Shown: positions 1 to 5,921, numbered from the stretch's first letter. The stretch: DNA of 6,140 nt from an uncultured Bacilli bacterium (GCA_934215405.1 CAKPZU010000117.1:1-6140), one strand, 5' to 3'. Made by a program: numbers and translations. Notes: generated by a model not told the origin, from the sequence alone.

Positions 1-1
1 A

Positions 2-562
2 TATTTACGTTTATTTTTAGAATTCTTTAAAATTGGATTATTCACCTTTGGTGGTGGATATGCCATGATTCCTTTAATTAAAGAGGTAGTAATTAATAAT
101 TCTTGGATGGATGAAGCCACATTTTATAGTTTTATTGGAGTATGTGAATCAACACCAGGACCAATAGCTATTAATATGGCGACATTTGTCGGAATGTCTT
201 GTAATGGAGTATTAGGTGCAATTATTGCAACACTTGGTGTTACCTTACCTTCATTTATTATAATTATTTTAGTTGCCTCTATTTTAAAAAGGATGCTTGA
301 TAATAAATATGTTAATGCTTTCTTTAATGGTGTAAAGCCAATTATAATATCATTAATTTTAACAACGGGAATAATATTACTTTTTAAGTCATTAGGCTAT
401 GTATCCTTAAGTGAATTTAACTTCAATATAAAATCATTTATAATTCTTATAATTTTACTTATAATAATGCTTTTCTATAAGCTTTGCTTTAAAAAGAGCA
501 TTAATACAATATTATTTATTTTAATATCAGCTGGAATTGGAATTTTAATAAATATTATTTAA
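2..562 (+). CDS. Chromate transporter (CHR) family membrane protein, 5'-partial
   Basis: The reading frame is open from base 2, so the start lies just upstream of the window; 21 codons precede the first visible ATG at 65, and that ATG should not be taken as the true start. The upstream residues contain FKIGLFTFGGGYAMIPLI, the conserved N-terminal signature of CHR transporters. STPGPIAIN follows at residues 29-37 counted from the ATG at 65, again a family hallmark. After that come several hydrophobic stretches (about 48-73, 90-113, 124-141 and 146-165) that should cross the membrane. About 186 residues are visible, which matches the short single-domain CHR proteins. These usually work as a pair encoded by adjacent genes, so a partner is expected just left of the window. 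The family is known for chromate efflux; the true substrate here is unknown. The stop is TAA. Confidence 0.88.
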   Translation, partial: YLRLFLEFFKIGLFTFGGGYAMIPLIKEVVINNSWMDEATFYSFIGVCESTPGPIAINMATFVGMSCNGVLGAIIATLGVTLPSFIIIILVASILKRMLDNKYVNAFFNGVKPIIISLILTTGIILLFKSLGYVSLSEFNFNIKSFIILIILLIIMLFYKLCFKKSINTILFILISAGIGILINII

Positions 563-563
563 G

Positions 564-593
564 AAAAAAAGCAAATGCTTTATCACTTGCTTT
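564..593 (-). terminator. Intrinsic terminator of the DegV-family gene, between convergent genes
   Basis: Bases 568-577 pair with 584-593 in a 10-bp stem with one mismatch (575/586) and a 6-nt loop. Read on the minus strand, the stem is followed by seven T (564-570). The right arm overlaps the stop codon of the minus-strand gene at 592-594. On the plus strand the hairpin is followed only by a weak T-containing stretch, so it may also slow transcription from the CHR gene but is better placed for the minus strand. Confidence 0.7.
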
Positions 594-1461
594 AATCTCT
601 ATTTTTAGCTTTATAAAAGATAGCTAATGTACCAGGACCTGAATGTGTTCCAATAACTGGCTCTAGTAAATTAACAACAATATCTTTTACCTTCATTTTT
701 GAATTAATCAATCTAATTGCTAAATTAACATCATCAATACAATCACCATGAACTATATAAATAGTTTGATCTTCACTATGATCAATCTTTTTAGCCATTC
801 TTTCAACTAAGCCCATAATTGATCTTTTTCTACCAATAGTTTTTGAATATGCTACTAGCCTTCCTTCATCATTTACTCGCATTAAAGGCTTAATATTTAC
901 AAGTGATGCAATTAAATAAGCGGTTGCCTTTAAACGGCCACCCTTATATAAATATGATAAATCATCAACAGTAAAGGCGTGATCAATTTTTAGCTTTAAA
1001 TCCTCACAAAATTTATAAACCTCATCAATTGATTTTCCCATTTCCTTTTGCTTTACCGCTTCCATTACTAATAAGCCCTCCCCTAGTGCTGCTGATAAGG
1101 AGTCTACAACAATTACTCTTCTTCCTTCATTTTTATATTTTTCATTTAATACTAAGGAAGCATTATGAGCACAAAGGTACGTGCCACTTAAATTTGAAGA
1201 AAAACAAATATATAAAATATCATTTCCTTTTTTTAATTCTTCTTCAAAGGCTTCTTCAAATGTGTATTGATTTATACATGATGTTTTACTATCGACTTTT
1301 TTCCTTAGTTTTTCATAAAAGTCTTTTAATGATTGATGGTCGTAGCTTCTATACTCTTTTCCATCTAAATTATACGTTAATGCTAGAAACTTGATATTAT
1401 GTTTTTCGATTAGCTCCATTGGTAAGCTACTTGATGAATCTGTAAAAATTACGTATGCCAT
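592..1461 (-). CDS. DegV family protein (FakB-like fatty-acid-binding protein)
   Basis: This 289-residue cytosolic protein has the usual length and motif order of the DegV family: TDSSSSLP at 7-14, KTSCIN at 59-64, SSNLSGTY at 88-95, VDS at 119-121, DDLSYLYKGGRL at 166-177, IKPL at 190-193 and GTHSGPGTLAIFY at 271-283. Family members bind a fatty acid between two alpha/beta domains. The characterised FakB proteins present it to the kinase FakA, which makes acyl phosphate for phospholipid synthesis. The TS pair at 60-61, the SGT at 92-94 and His273 in GTHSGPG fit the ligand-binding positions. No fakA-like gene is visible, which is common because FakB paralogues are often scattered singly. The ATG at 1461 is supported by GGAGGT at 1468-1473. 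The gene appears monocistronic. The ligand and the paralogue identity are not determined. Confidence 0.93.
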   Translation of the reverse strand: MAYVIFTDSSSSLPMELIEKHNIKFLALTYNLDGKEYRSYDHQSLKDFYEKLRKKVDSKTSCINQYTFEEAFEEELKKGNDILYICFSSNLSGTYLCAHNASLVLNEKYKNEGRRVIVVDSLSAALGEGLLVMEAVKQKEMGKSIDEVYKFCEDLKLKIDHAFTVDDLSYLYKGGRLKATAYLIASLVNIKPLMRVNDEGRLVAYSKTIGRKRSIMGLVERMAKKIDHSEDQTIYIVHGDCIDDVNLAIRLINSKMKVKDIVVNLLEPVIGTHSGPGTLAIFYKAKNRD

Positions 1462-1467
1462 TTTAAT

Positions 1468-1473
1468 ACCTCC
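1468..1473 (-). promoter_or_regulatory. Ribosome binding site of the DegV-family gene
   Basis: The minus strand reads GGAGGT six bases before the ATG at 1461, which fixes that start. Further upstream, TATAAT at 1487-1492 (minus strand) would serve as a -10 box, but no convincing -35 lies 16-18 bases above it, so I do not call a promoter. Confidence 0.8.
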
Positions 1474-1514
1474 AAATACATTACTTATTATATGGATAAT
1501 ATAAGAAATTTAAA

Positions 1515-1580
1515 GGAACTAAATTAGTTAAGTACTCTATTATATATATTTTTATTAGTAGAGTTCTTTTAAATTAGTCC
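1515..1580. repeat. Long imperfect inverted repeat upstream of the DegV-family gene
   Basis: The inner arms are 1530-1542 (AAGTACTCTATTA) and 1556-1568 (TAGTAGAGTTCTT). They pair over 13 positions with one mismatch and one position that is a G-T wobble in one strand, around an A/T loop of 13 bases. The symmetry extends outward: GGAACTAA at 1515-1522 faces TTAGTCC at 1574-1580 with a one-base bulge. No T tract follows on the plus strand, so it is not a standard plus-strand terminator. It could be an RNA structure in the DegV leader, a binding site, or the remnant of a small mobile repeat. Confidence 0.55.
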
Positions 1581-1809
1581 ACTGAGAGTAGAAAACAGCT
1601 ATTATATCGATATTTTTTGTGAAAAATAGCATGATTATTAGCTAGTAGAAATTCAAAAAAGGCTTTTTCTTAAAATTTATGATGATTAGCGAATTTAAAA
1701 GTTGATATTGTAAAAATCTTTGCTTTATAGATAACTAATATTATTTTCTTATCAAAAAATTGAAGTAGGGTTGAAATCCCGCTTGGTGGAAAATATCAAA
1801 ATAATGAGC
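1581..1809. other. A/T-rich intergenic stretch with no gene recognised
   Basis: Between the inverted repeat and the tRNA terminator I see no frame with a start, a ribosome binding site and useful length on either strand. It holds only small symmetries, such as GCTATT/AATAGC (1598-1603 and 1625-1630) and GGG/CCC around a 7-base loop at 1768-1780. None of these is convincing as a functional RNA. Confidence 0.5.
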
Positions 1810-1840
1810 AAAAAAAAAAGAACATTTTAATCAATGCTCT
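1810..1840 (-). terminator. Intrinsic terminator of the Asn-Glu-Thr-Leu tRNA operon
   Basis: On the minus strand AGAGCATT (1833-1840) pairs with AATGTTCT (1819-1826) with one G-U wobble. The loop is 6 bases, and ten T follow (1810-1819). It lies 14 bases after the CCA end of tRNA-Leu(UAG), the last gene of the operon. Confidence 0.9.
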
Positions 1841-1853
1841 ATTTTTATTATAA

Positions 1854-1936
1854 TGGTGCGCCTGAAGGGACTTGAACCCCCACACCGAAGTACCAGATCC
1901 TAAGTCTGGCGCGTCTGCCAATTCCGCCACAGGCGC
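1854..1936 (-). tRNA. tRNA-Leu (anticodon UAG)
   Basis: The acceptor arms GCGCCTG (5' end at 1936) and CAGGCGC pair perfectly, followed by discriminator A and an encoded CCA at 1854-1856. The anticodon stem-loop is CCAGA-CTTAGGA-TCTGG, giving UAG, which reads CUA and, in many low-GC bacteria, other CUN codons. A long variable arm (around TACTTCGGTGT) marks a class II tRNA. The T-loop is TTCAAGT on a stem with two G-U pairs. It is the last gene of the four-tRNA operon, 14 bases after tRNA-Thr. Confidence 0.97.
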
Positions 1937-1950
1937 ATTGTAATAAAAAA

Positions 1951-2026
<76 letters not shown>

Positions 2027-2034
2027 ACATTGTT

Positions 2035-2112
2035 TGGTGACCAGTACGGGATTCGAACCCGTGAAGTGCATGCGTGAAAGGCATGTGAGTTAAGCCGCTT
2101 CTCCAACTGGCC
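2035..2112 (-). tRNA. tRNA-Glu (anticodon UUC)
   Basis: The acceptor arms GGCCAGT and ACTGGTC pair with one G-U, followed by A and an encoded CCA (2035-2037). The anticodon stem-loop is CATGC-CTTTCAC-GCATG, giving UUC. The D-stem is GAG/CTC and the T-arm is CGGGTTCGAATCCCG. The body resembles the usual Bacillota tRNA-Glu. It is the second gene of the operon, 8 bases after tRNA-Asn. Confidence 0.95.
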
Positions 2113-2120
2113 AAAATAAG

Positions 2121-2196
2121 TGGCGCCTTGTGAGAGACTCGAACTCACGACACCGCGGTTAACAGCCGCGTGCTCTACCGGCTGAGCTAACAAGGC
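2121..2196 (-). tRNA. tRNA-Asn (anticodon GUU)
   Basis: The acceptor arms GCCTTGT and ACAAGGC pair perfectly, followed by discriminator G and an encoded CCA (2121-2123). The anticodon stem-loop is CGCGG-CTGTTAA-CCGCG, giving GUU. The D-arm AGCTCAGCCGGTAGAGC and T-arm GTGAGTTCGAGTCTCTC are standard. It is the first gene of the operon, just downstream of the promoter at 2229-2257. Confidence 0.97.
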
Positions 2197-2228
2197 ACCT
2201 TTTCGCTAAAATCATCTAGCGCTACATA

Positions 2229-2257
2229 ATAATAGCATACTTAAAAAAATGTTGCAA
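2229..2257 (-). promoter_or_regulatory. Promoter of the tRNA operon (extended -10)
   Basis: The minus strand shows TTGCAA (2252-2257) as the -35 and TATTAT (2229-2234) as the -10, exactly 17 bases apart. TG one base upstream of the -10 adds an extended -10. Transcription should begin near 2222, leaving about 26 bases before the 5' end of tRNA-Asn. Confidence 0.85.
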
Positions 2258-2337
2258 GAAAAAAATATATTTTTTATCTTTTTTTGTTCATTTTTTTCTT
2301 TTAAGCCATATTTTTACTCGCTATTATATATAAAAAC

Positions 2338-2365
2338 TTGTATTTTTATAAATTTATGTTAAAAT
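2338..2365 (+). promoter_or_regulatory. Promoter of tRNA-Leu(CAA)
   Basis: TTGTAT (2338-2343) and TAAAAT (2360-2365) are 16 bases apart. TG at 2357-2358 makes an extended -10. The start should fall near 2372, about ten bases before the tRNA. This promoter points away from that of the minus-strand tRNA operon; the A/T-rich DNA between them (2258-2337) shows no other feature. Confidence 0.75.
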
Positions 2366-2382
2366 AGTCAATGTAAATAAAA

Positions 2383-2467
2383 GCCTGTGTGTTGAAATTG
2401 GTAGACAAACTTGACTCAAAATCAAGCGGGTAATTCCGTGCCGGTTCGAGTCCGGCCACAGGCACCA
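2383..2467 (+). tRNA. tRNA-Leu (anticodon CAA)
   Basis: The acceptor arms GCCTGTG (2383-2389) and CACAGGC (2457-2463) pair perfectly, followed by A and an encoded CCA (2465-2467). The anticodon stem-loop is CTTGA-CTCAAAA-TCAAG, giving CAA, which reads UUG. The variable arm (around CGGGTAATTCCGTG) is long, as in class II tRNAs, and the T-arm is CCGGTTCGAGTCCGG. The gene is complete and stands alone with its own promoter and terminator. It is the last clearly chromosomal gene before the accessory region. Confidence 0.97.
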
Positions 2468-2479
2468 TTAGAGTTAAGT

Positions 2480-2515
2480 ATAGCTGATACGAAAGTATTG
2501 GCTATTTTTTCTTTT
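2480..2515 (+). terminator. Intrinsic terminator of tRNA-Leu(CAA)
   Basis: ATAGCTGATAC (2480-2490) pairs with GTATTGGCTAT (2495-2505) through 11 positions with two G-U wobbles. A GAAA tetraloop (2491-2494) caps the stem, and TTTTTTCTTTT follows. It isolates the tRNA from the downstream region. Confidence 0.93.
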
Positions 2516-2519
2516 ATAG

Positions 2520-2562
2520 GCATAAATACAACAAATATTAATGATTTATAGGGTATTTATGC
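2520..2562. repeat. Perfect 10-bp inverted repeat and ATAAATAC octamers
   Basis: GCATAAATAC (2520-2529) is repeated inverted as GTATTTATGC (2553-2562) around 23 bases. The core octamer ATAAATAC also occurs at 2653-2660 and 2687-2694, giving four copies within about 175 bp, one of them inverted. In such A/T-rich DNA part of this may be chance. A protein-binding site family or an element end is possible. Confidence 0.45.
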
Positions 2563-2567
2563 AATAA

Positions 2568-2652
2568 ATATAGCAGTAGTAGTATATGTAGCATTTATAT
2601 ATAAATTAAATCGTTAAATTATTATTAATCGTTAAACTACTACTTACTATAT
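2568..2652. repeat. Inverted repeat enclosing a 14-bp palindrome and an 18-bp tandem duplication
   Basis: The left arm at 2568-2583 (ATATAGCAGTAGTAGT) matches the reverse complement of 2636-2652 with a perfect 9-bp core, AGTAGTAGT against ACTACTACT. Between the arms lie a perfect palindrome, ATTTATATATAAAT (2593-2606), and two adjacent 18-bp units (2609-2626 and 2627-2644), both starting AATCGTTAAA. The units differ only by three T-to-C changes spaced three bases apart. The second unit provides most of the right arm of the inverted repeat. The region could be an attachment, replication or regulatory site; no function can be assigned. Confidence 0.5.
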
Positions 2653-2698
2653 ATAAATACATATAAGAGAAGAAATATCAATTTTTATAAATACCCCC

Positions 2699-2721
2699 AC
2701 GTGACACGTGACAAACGTGAC
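2699..2721. promoter_or_regulatory. Three ACGTGAC direct repeats, candidate operator of the nuclease gene
   Basis: ACGTGAC occurs at 2699-2705, 2706-2712 and 2715-2721. The first two copies also create two CACGTG palindromes (2698-2703 and 2705-2710) one base apart. This is the only GC-containing patch in the gene-free stretch and lies about 90 bases before the downstream start codon. The last copy contains GTGACA (2717-2722), which could be a -35 with TATTTT (2739-2744) 16 bases on, though that -10 is poor. A regulator covering the repeats would then block the promoter. TTTATC/GATAAA (2732-2737 and 2748-2753) forms a weak hairpin just after. Confidence 0.4.
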
Positions 2722-2798
2722 AGATATAGTTTTTATCTTATTTTTATGATAAATATGTATAGTTTAAAAAATGCCAATAATGTAACTTTTTTGAAATT

Positions 2799-2804
2799 GG
2801 GGTG
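2799..2804 (+). promoter_or_regulatory. Ribosome binding site of the putative nuclease gene
   Basis: GGGGTG sits five bases before the ATG at 2810. It is shorter and less canonical than the AGGAGG of the recombinase gene, but it supports this start. Confidence 0.5.
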
Positions 2805-2809
2805 AAATA

Positions 2810-4333
2810 ATGAGTCAAAAACAAATAAGGTTTGGTAAGATTTTTAGTGAAGATGATTTTCACTCTTTTATTAAGCAGTTTTCTACGTCAGGTATTTTGA
2901 AATCAACATATAAGATGTCTAAAGAAGTATACCTTGGTGGCTGCTCTATTGATTCACTTCAACGTCATGTTACTGAAAGAGATGTTAAAAGTGGACAAAT
3001 TTTGGAGCAGGATGTTCTAATACAACCTTGGCAGTTTGCTGATCTCATTTATGAAAGTATAGTGTATAGCAATGATTATAAAGGTGCAATTGATTTAAAA
3101 GACAATATGTTTTTACTTTCATTGGTAGAAACAGGTGAATATATTGAATTATTAACTAAGCCAATGATTAAAGAACTTCATTCTGAATTTGATATATCTT
3201 TGTTTATGTATGGTTTTGGAGGGGAACAATTTAAGTATCAAACTCAATTTGTGTTTTTCCAAAATTTGATTAGAGAATTATATATTATTTTTTCGATAAC
3301 TAAAAAGTATCCATCTACTATCAAGCCTGAAGAAATTGTAAAGCAGGAAATAAAAGTTGAATGGAAAGATTTAATTTTAGTATTGTTTGGTATTTTTGTT
3401 GACTCTTTATTCCACCAAGATATAAATGAAGCGATTAATTATTTAACTTTTGATCCTGAAAAGAATAAAGAAGAGATATTTAAAAAAGTCACTGATTATT
3501 ATTCAGCTGACTATAATTCTATAAGAAATAGCCCTTTAGAAAGACAAATATTTTATGCTAAACCTTACATAAAAACACAAAGAAACGGTCTATTAACTGC
3601 GAGCGTATATTTTAATCAATTTATTGTAGAACATGCAGTTTTTTGGATAATTAGAAATCACTTCTTAAATGGGCCTAAAAAAGATAGCCAGGCATTCACT
3701 GATGAATTTGGTCGTCTTTTTGAATATTATTTAGAAGAATTATTTGTTTCCTATAAAATGGTATATAAGAAAATACCTGAAGGAAAAGAAAAAAGAGCCG
3801 ATTGGCATCTTACGATTGGGAACTACGATATTTTAATAGAACAAAAGTCTGCTGTTCTGCCTATAAGTATAAAACAGCAGTTGACTGATTTTAAGGCATA
3901 TAAAAAAGAAGTTCATAAAATAATTCATAAAGCATTACTACAATTGGATACAACTGAAAAAGATTTGAATATAAATAAACCTATAAAAATTGTTCTCTGT
4001 TATGATAATTATATTGATGCAAATATTTTGCCACATGTTTTTAAAGAAAATGATTGTCCTGTAAACGATGATGGCAGGTATTTTGTATCAAATGTAATGG
4101 AAATTGAAATGTTTGTTGAATTGGCGAGCACAAATTATAATTTATTTGAAATTGTGATTAAAGATATGCTAAGAAGAAATGTTAATGGTAATGGTGAAGG
4201 CCTTTCTCTATTAAAGATTATGCGAGATAATGGCTATAATAACGACTCATATTGGACTTCGCCAATATTTGATGAATATAAGGAATTATTGAAAAATATA
4301 AAGGACAGACATATATTTTTTAAAGATAAGTAA
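2810..4333 (+). CDS. Putative PD-(D/E)XK nuclease of unknown function
   Basis: I do not recognise this 507-residue protein as a named family. The C-terminal half shows a PD-(D/E)XK nuclease pattern: a helix EFGRLFEYYLEELF (299-312), then RADWHL (329-334) with Asp331, then a strand DILIEQKSA (340-348) whose Glu344-x-Lys346 would be the (D/E)xK catalytic pair. A helix with KALLQLDTTEKDL (374-386) and a hydrophobic strand IKIVLCYDN (392-400) follow, as expected for a restriction-like fold. Residues 1-290 match nothing I know. They are mixed helical without a signal peptide, and the hydrophobic patches (such as 187-202) look buried rather than transmembrane. No methyltransferase, helicase or small antitoxin gene adjoins it. 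It follows a tRNA gene and converges on a recombinase gene, so it is probably cargo of a mobile element. Possible roles are phage defence, a solitary restriction enzyme or element maintenance, all inference. The nuclease fold is a moderate-confidence reading. Confidence 0.72.
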   Translation: MSQKQIRFGKIFSEDDFHSFIKQFSTSGILKSTYKMSKEVYLGGCSIDSLQRHVTERDVKSGQILEQDVLIQPWQFADLIYESIVYSNDYKGAIDLKDNMFLLSLVETGEYIELLTKPMIKELHSEFDISLFMYGFGGEQFKYQTQFVFFQNLIRELYIIFSITKKYPSTIKPEEIVKQEIKVEWKDLILVLFGIFVDSLFHQDINEAINYLTFDPEKNKEEIFKKVTDYYSADYNSIRNSPLERQIFYAKPYIKTQRNGLLTASVYFNQFIVEHAVFWIIRNHFLNGPKKDSQAFTDEFGRLFEYYLEELFVSYKMVYKKIPEGKEKRADWHLTIGNYDILIEQKSAVLPISIKQQLTDFKAYKKEVHKIIHKALLQLDTTEKDLNINKPIKIVLCYDNYIDANILPHVFKENDCPVNDDGRYFVSNVMEIEMFVELASTNYNLFEIVIKDMLRRNVNGNGEGLSLLKIMRDNGYNNDSYWTSPIFDEYKELLKNIKDRHIFFKDK

Positions 4334-4360
4334 AAAACCCTAGCTATACCAACTAGAGTT
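4332..4360 (-). terminator. Intrinsic terminator of the serine recombinase gene, between convergent genes
   Basis: On the minus strand AACTCTAG (4353-4360) pairs with CTAGGGTT (4336-4343) through eight positions including one U-G wobble, around a 9-base loop. Six T follow (4332-4337). The hairpin includes the recombinase TAG stop (4353-4355), and the T tract reaches into the stop codon of the opposing gene. In plus-strand RNA the wobble becomes an A-C mismatch and no good T tract follows, so it serves the minus strand better. Confidence 0.65.
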
Positions 4361-5921
4361 CAATATTTATTACTGAGCCATCTTTGAAATTGAATTCGAG
4401 GTGGCTATCTTTATATACTTTTATGTTGATGATTGTTAAATTGAAGAGTCTATCGTTAAATTCTAAATTCAGTGTATCGGTAGCTTTAATCTCATTGATG
4501 AATGCTTGAAGCTTAATCGAATGTCTATTCCTATCAACTTGTTCAGCCATAAGCTTATTGTATTTATCTTGAGCTTCAGTAAATCTTTTAACCAGGTCTA
4601 CATATTCTTCCATATAAGCTTCATATTTCATTTGTTTCTTTTCTTTGTTGAAGATGTGTTGGTCACATAAACCACTAACTACTAGCATTTCATTCTTGGC
4701 TTGTTCCATAGGCTTGGATAGATTAACATCTAGTAGTTTTTCTTTTACCAGAAGAAGATTTGAAATAAGAAGGTCCTTATCTTTAAGAAGAATGTTTAAT
4801 GCTTTTAAATAGGCATTTTTAATTGTTTCTTCATCAAGAGTTGGAGTAGTGCATTTAGTTCCTTTAAATTTGTTATTACATTGCCATACGACATGCCTAT
4901 AGATATCATTTGAATGCCATACCTTAGGTCCATATATAGAACCACAATCGGCACATATGACTCTACCGCATAATACGTTATTACCATGACTTCTAACTTG
5001 ATTATTAAGTTCAAGTTCAGCTTGTACTAATTCCCATTCATCAGGATTGATTATTGCTGGATGAGAATCTTCGACATAATACTGTGCTACTTCACCATTA
5101 TTCTTTTTAAGTTTCTTTGTTAAGAAGTCTACAGTGTATTTCTTTTGAAGAAGGGCAGAACCTTTATATTTCTCATTTCTTAAAATTGAATCAACAACAT
5201 TATATTGCCATTTAGTTTTACCACTTGGTGTTGGTACACCTTCTTTAGTTAATGTACTAGCGATTGTTGATTGGCTTTTGCCTTCAATAAACATTCTATA
5301 AATCCTTCTTACGATTTTAGCACCTTCAGGTTCAATCTCAGGAAATCCATTTTCACCTTTTTTATATCCTAAGAAACATTTATATGGTAGGGCAACTTTA
5401 CCATCCTGAAATGCTTTTCTTTTACCCCAAGTAACATTTTCTGATATTGACCTAGATTCCTCCTGAGCAATACTAGACATAATAGTAAGAAGTAGCTCAC
5501 CACCCGTTCCAAAGGTATAAATGTTTTCTTTTTCAAAAAAGACTTCAACACCTTTATCTTTTAATTTTCTGATGTTAACTAAAGCATCAACTGTGTTTCT
5601 TGCAAAACGGGATATGGATTTAGTTACAATTAAATCGATTTTACCTTTTAGGGCATCATCAATCATTTGTTTAAATCCATCACGCCTTTTAGTAGAAGTG
5701 CCACTAATACCTTCATCGGTATATACATTTACAAATTCCCATTCATCATTGGCTTTGATGTATTTAGTGTAATAATCAATTTGAGCTTCATATGAAGTGA
5801 ATTGCTCATCCTGGTCTGTTGATACTCTAGCATAAGCAGCTACACGTCTTTTGTGTGGCATGTTCATAGCTATATGAGTATGTGGATTAATTGTTGGTTT
5901 AATTACTGTTACCTTTGCCAT
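4353..5921 (-). CDS. Large serine recombinase (resolvase/invertase family)
   Basis: This complete 522-residue site-specific DNA recombinase has the expected domain order. The N-terminal resolvase domain carries YARVS (30-34) with nucleophile Ser34, DEGISGTSTKRRDGF (69-83) and KSISRFARNTVD (101-112) with catalytic-type arginines 105 and 108. The recombinase domain follows (about 175-290, with ILRNEKYKG at 246-254). A zinc ribbon has cysteines 323, 326, 348 and 357. A lysine- and glutamate-rich, probably coiled-coil segment spans about 380-465, and a beta-rich tail ends the protein. Such enzymes integrate and excise elements by breaking both strands through a serine-DNA bond. The ATG at 5921 has AGGAGG at 5929-5934, and the start lies inside the end of a second recombinase gene, so the two are probably cotranscribed and coupled. 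No key residue appears missing. The attachment sites are not visible with certainty. Confidence 0.95.
   Translation of the reverse strand: MAKVTVIKPTINPHTHIAMNMPHKRRVAAYARVSTDQDEQFTSYEAQIDYYTKYIKANDEWEFVNVYTDEGISGTSTKRRDGFKQMIDDALKGKIDLIVTKSISRFARNTVDALVNIRKLKDKGVEVFFEKENIYTFGTGGELLLTIMSSIAQEESRSISENVTWGKRKAFQDGKVALPYKCFLGYKKGENGFPEIEPEGAKIVRRIYRMFIEGKSQSTIASTLTKEGVPTPSGKTKWQYNVVDSILRNEKYKGSALLQKKYTVDFLTKKLKKNNGEVAQYYVEDSHPAIINPDEWELVQAELELNNQVRSHGNNVLCGRVICADCGSIYGPKVWHSNDIYRHVVWQCNNKFKGTKCTTPTLDEETIKNAYLKALNILLKDKDLLISNLLLVKEKLLDVNLSKPMEQAKNEMLVVSGLCDQHIFNKEKKQMKYEAYMEEYVDLVKRFTEAQDKYNKLMAEQVDRNRHSIKLQAFINEIKATDTLNLEFNDRLFNLTIINIKVYKDSHLEFNFKDGSVINIEL

Noticed and set aside
1029..1394. Open frame of 121 codons on the plus strand opposite the DegV-family gene
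   Set aside because: It lies wholly inside a well-supported gene on the other strand, has no ribosome binding site, and its composition (runs of F, L and H) is that of an antisense shadow.
1641..1665. AAAAAAGGCTTTTT-like run considered as a terminator
   Set aside because: The self-complementary bases leave no room for a loop, and no gene ends nearby on either strand.
1768..1780. GGGTTGAAATCCC resembling a tRNA T-arm
   Set aside because: The loop lacks the TTC/CGA pattern of a T-loop, no acceptor or anticodon stem can be built around it, and no CCA follows; not supportable as a tRNA fragment.
2609..2644. Tandem repeats ahead of a possible toxin gene, considered as a type III (ToxIN-like) RNA antitoxin
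   Set aside because: There are only two 18-bp units, no terminator lies between repeats and gene, and the 507-residue nuclease is far larger than and unlike ToxN endoribonucleases.
2575..2721. Repeats considered as a CRISPR array
   Set aside because: The units are too short, differ from one another, have no regular spacers, and no cas gene is present.
2810..4333. Idea that the nuclease is one half of a classical restriction-modification pair
   Set aside because: No methyltransferase motifs occur in this protein or anywhere in the window; a partner outside the window cannot be excluded, but the adjacent gene is a recombinase.
4805..5014. Short minus-strand open frame inside the recombinase gene (likewise 5369-5551 minus and 5521-5772 plus)
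   Set aside because: All are contained in the complete serine recombinase coding region, lack ribosome binding sites and show no recognisable motifs.
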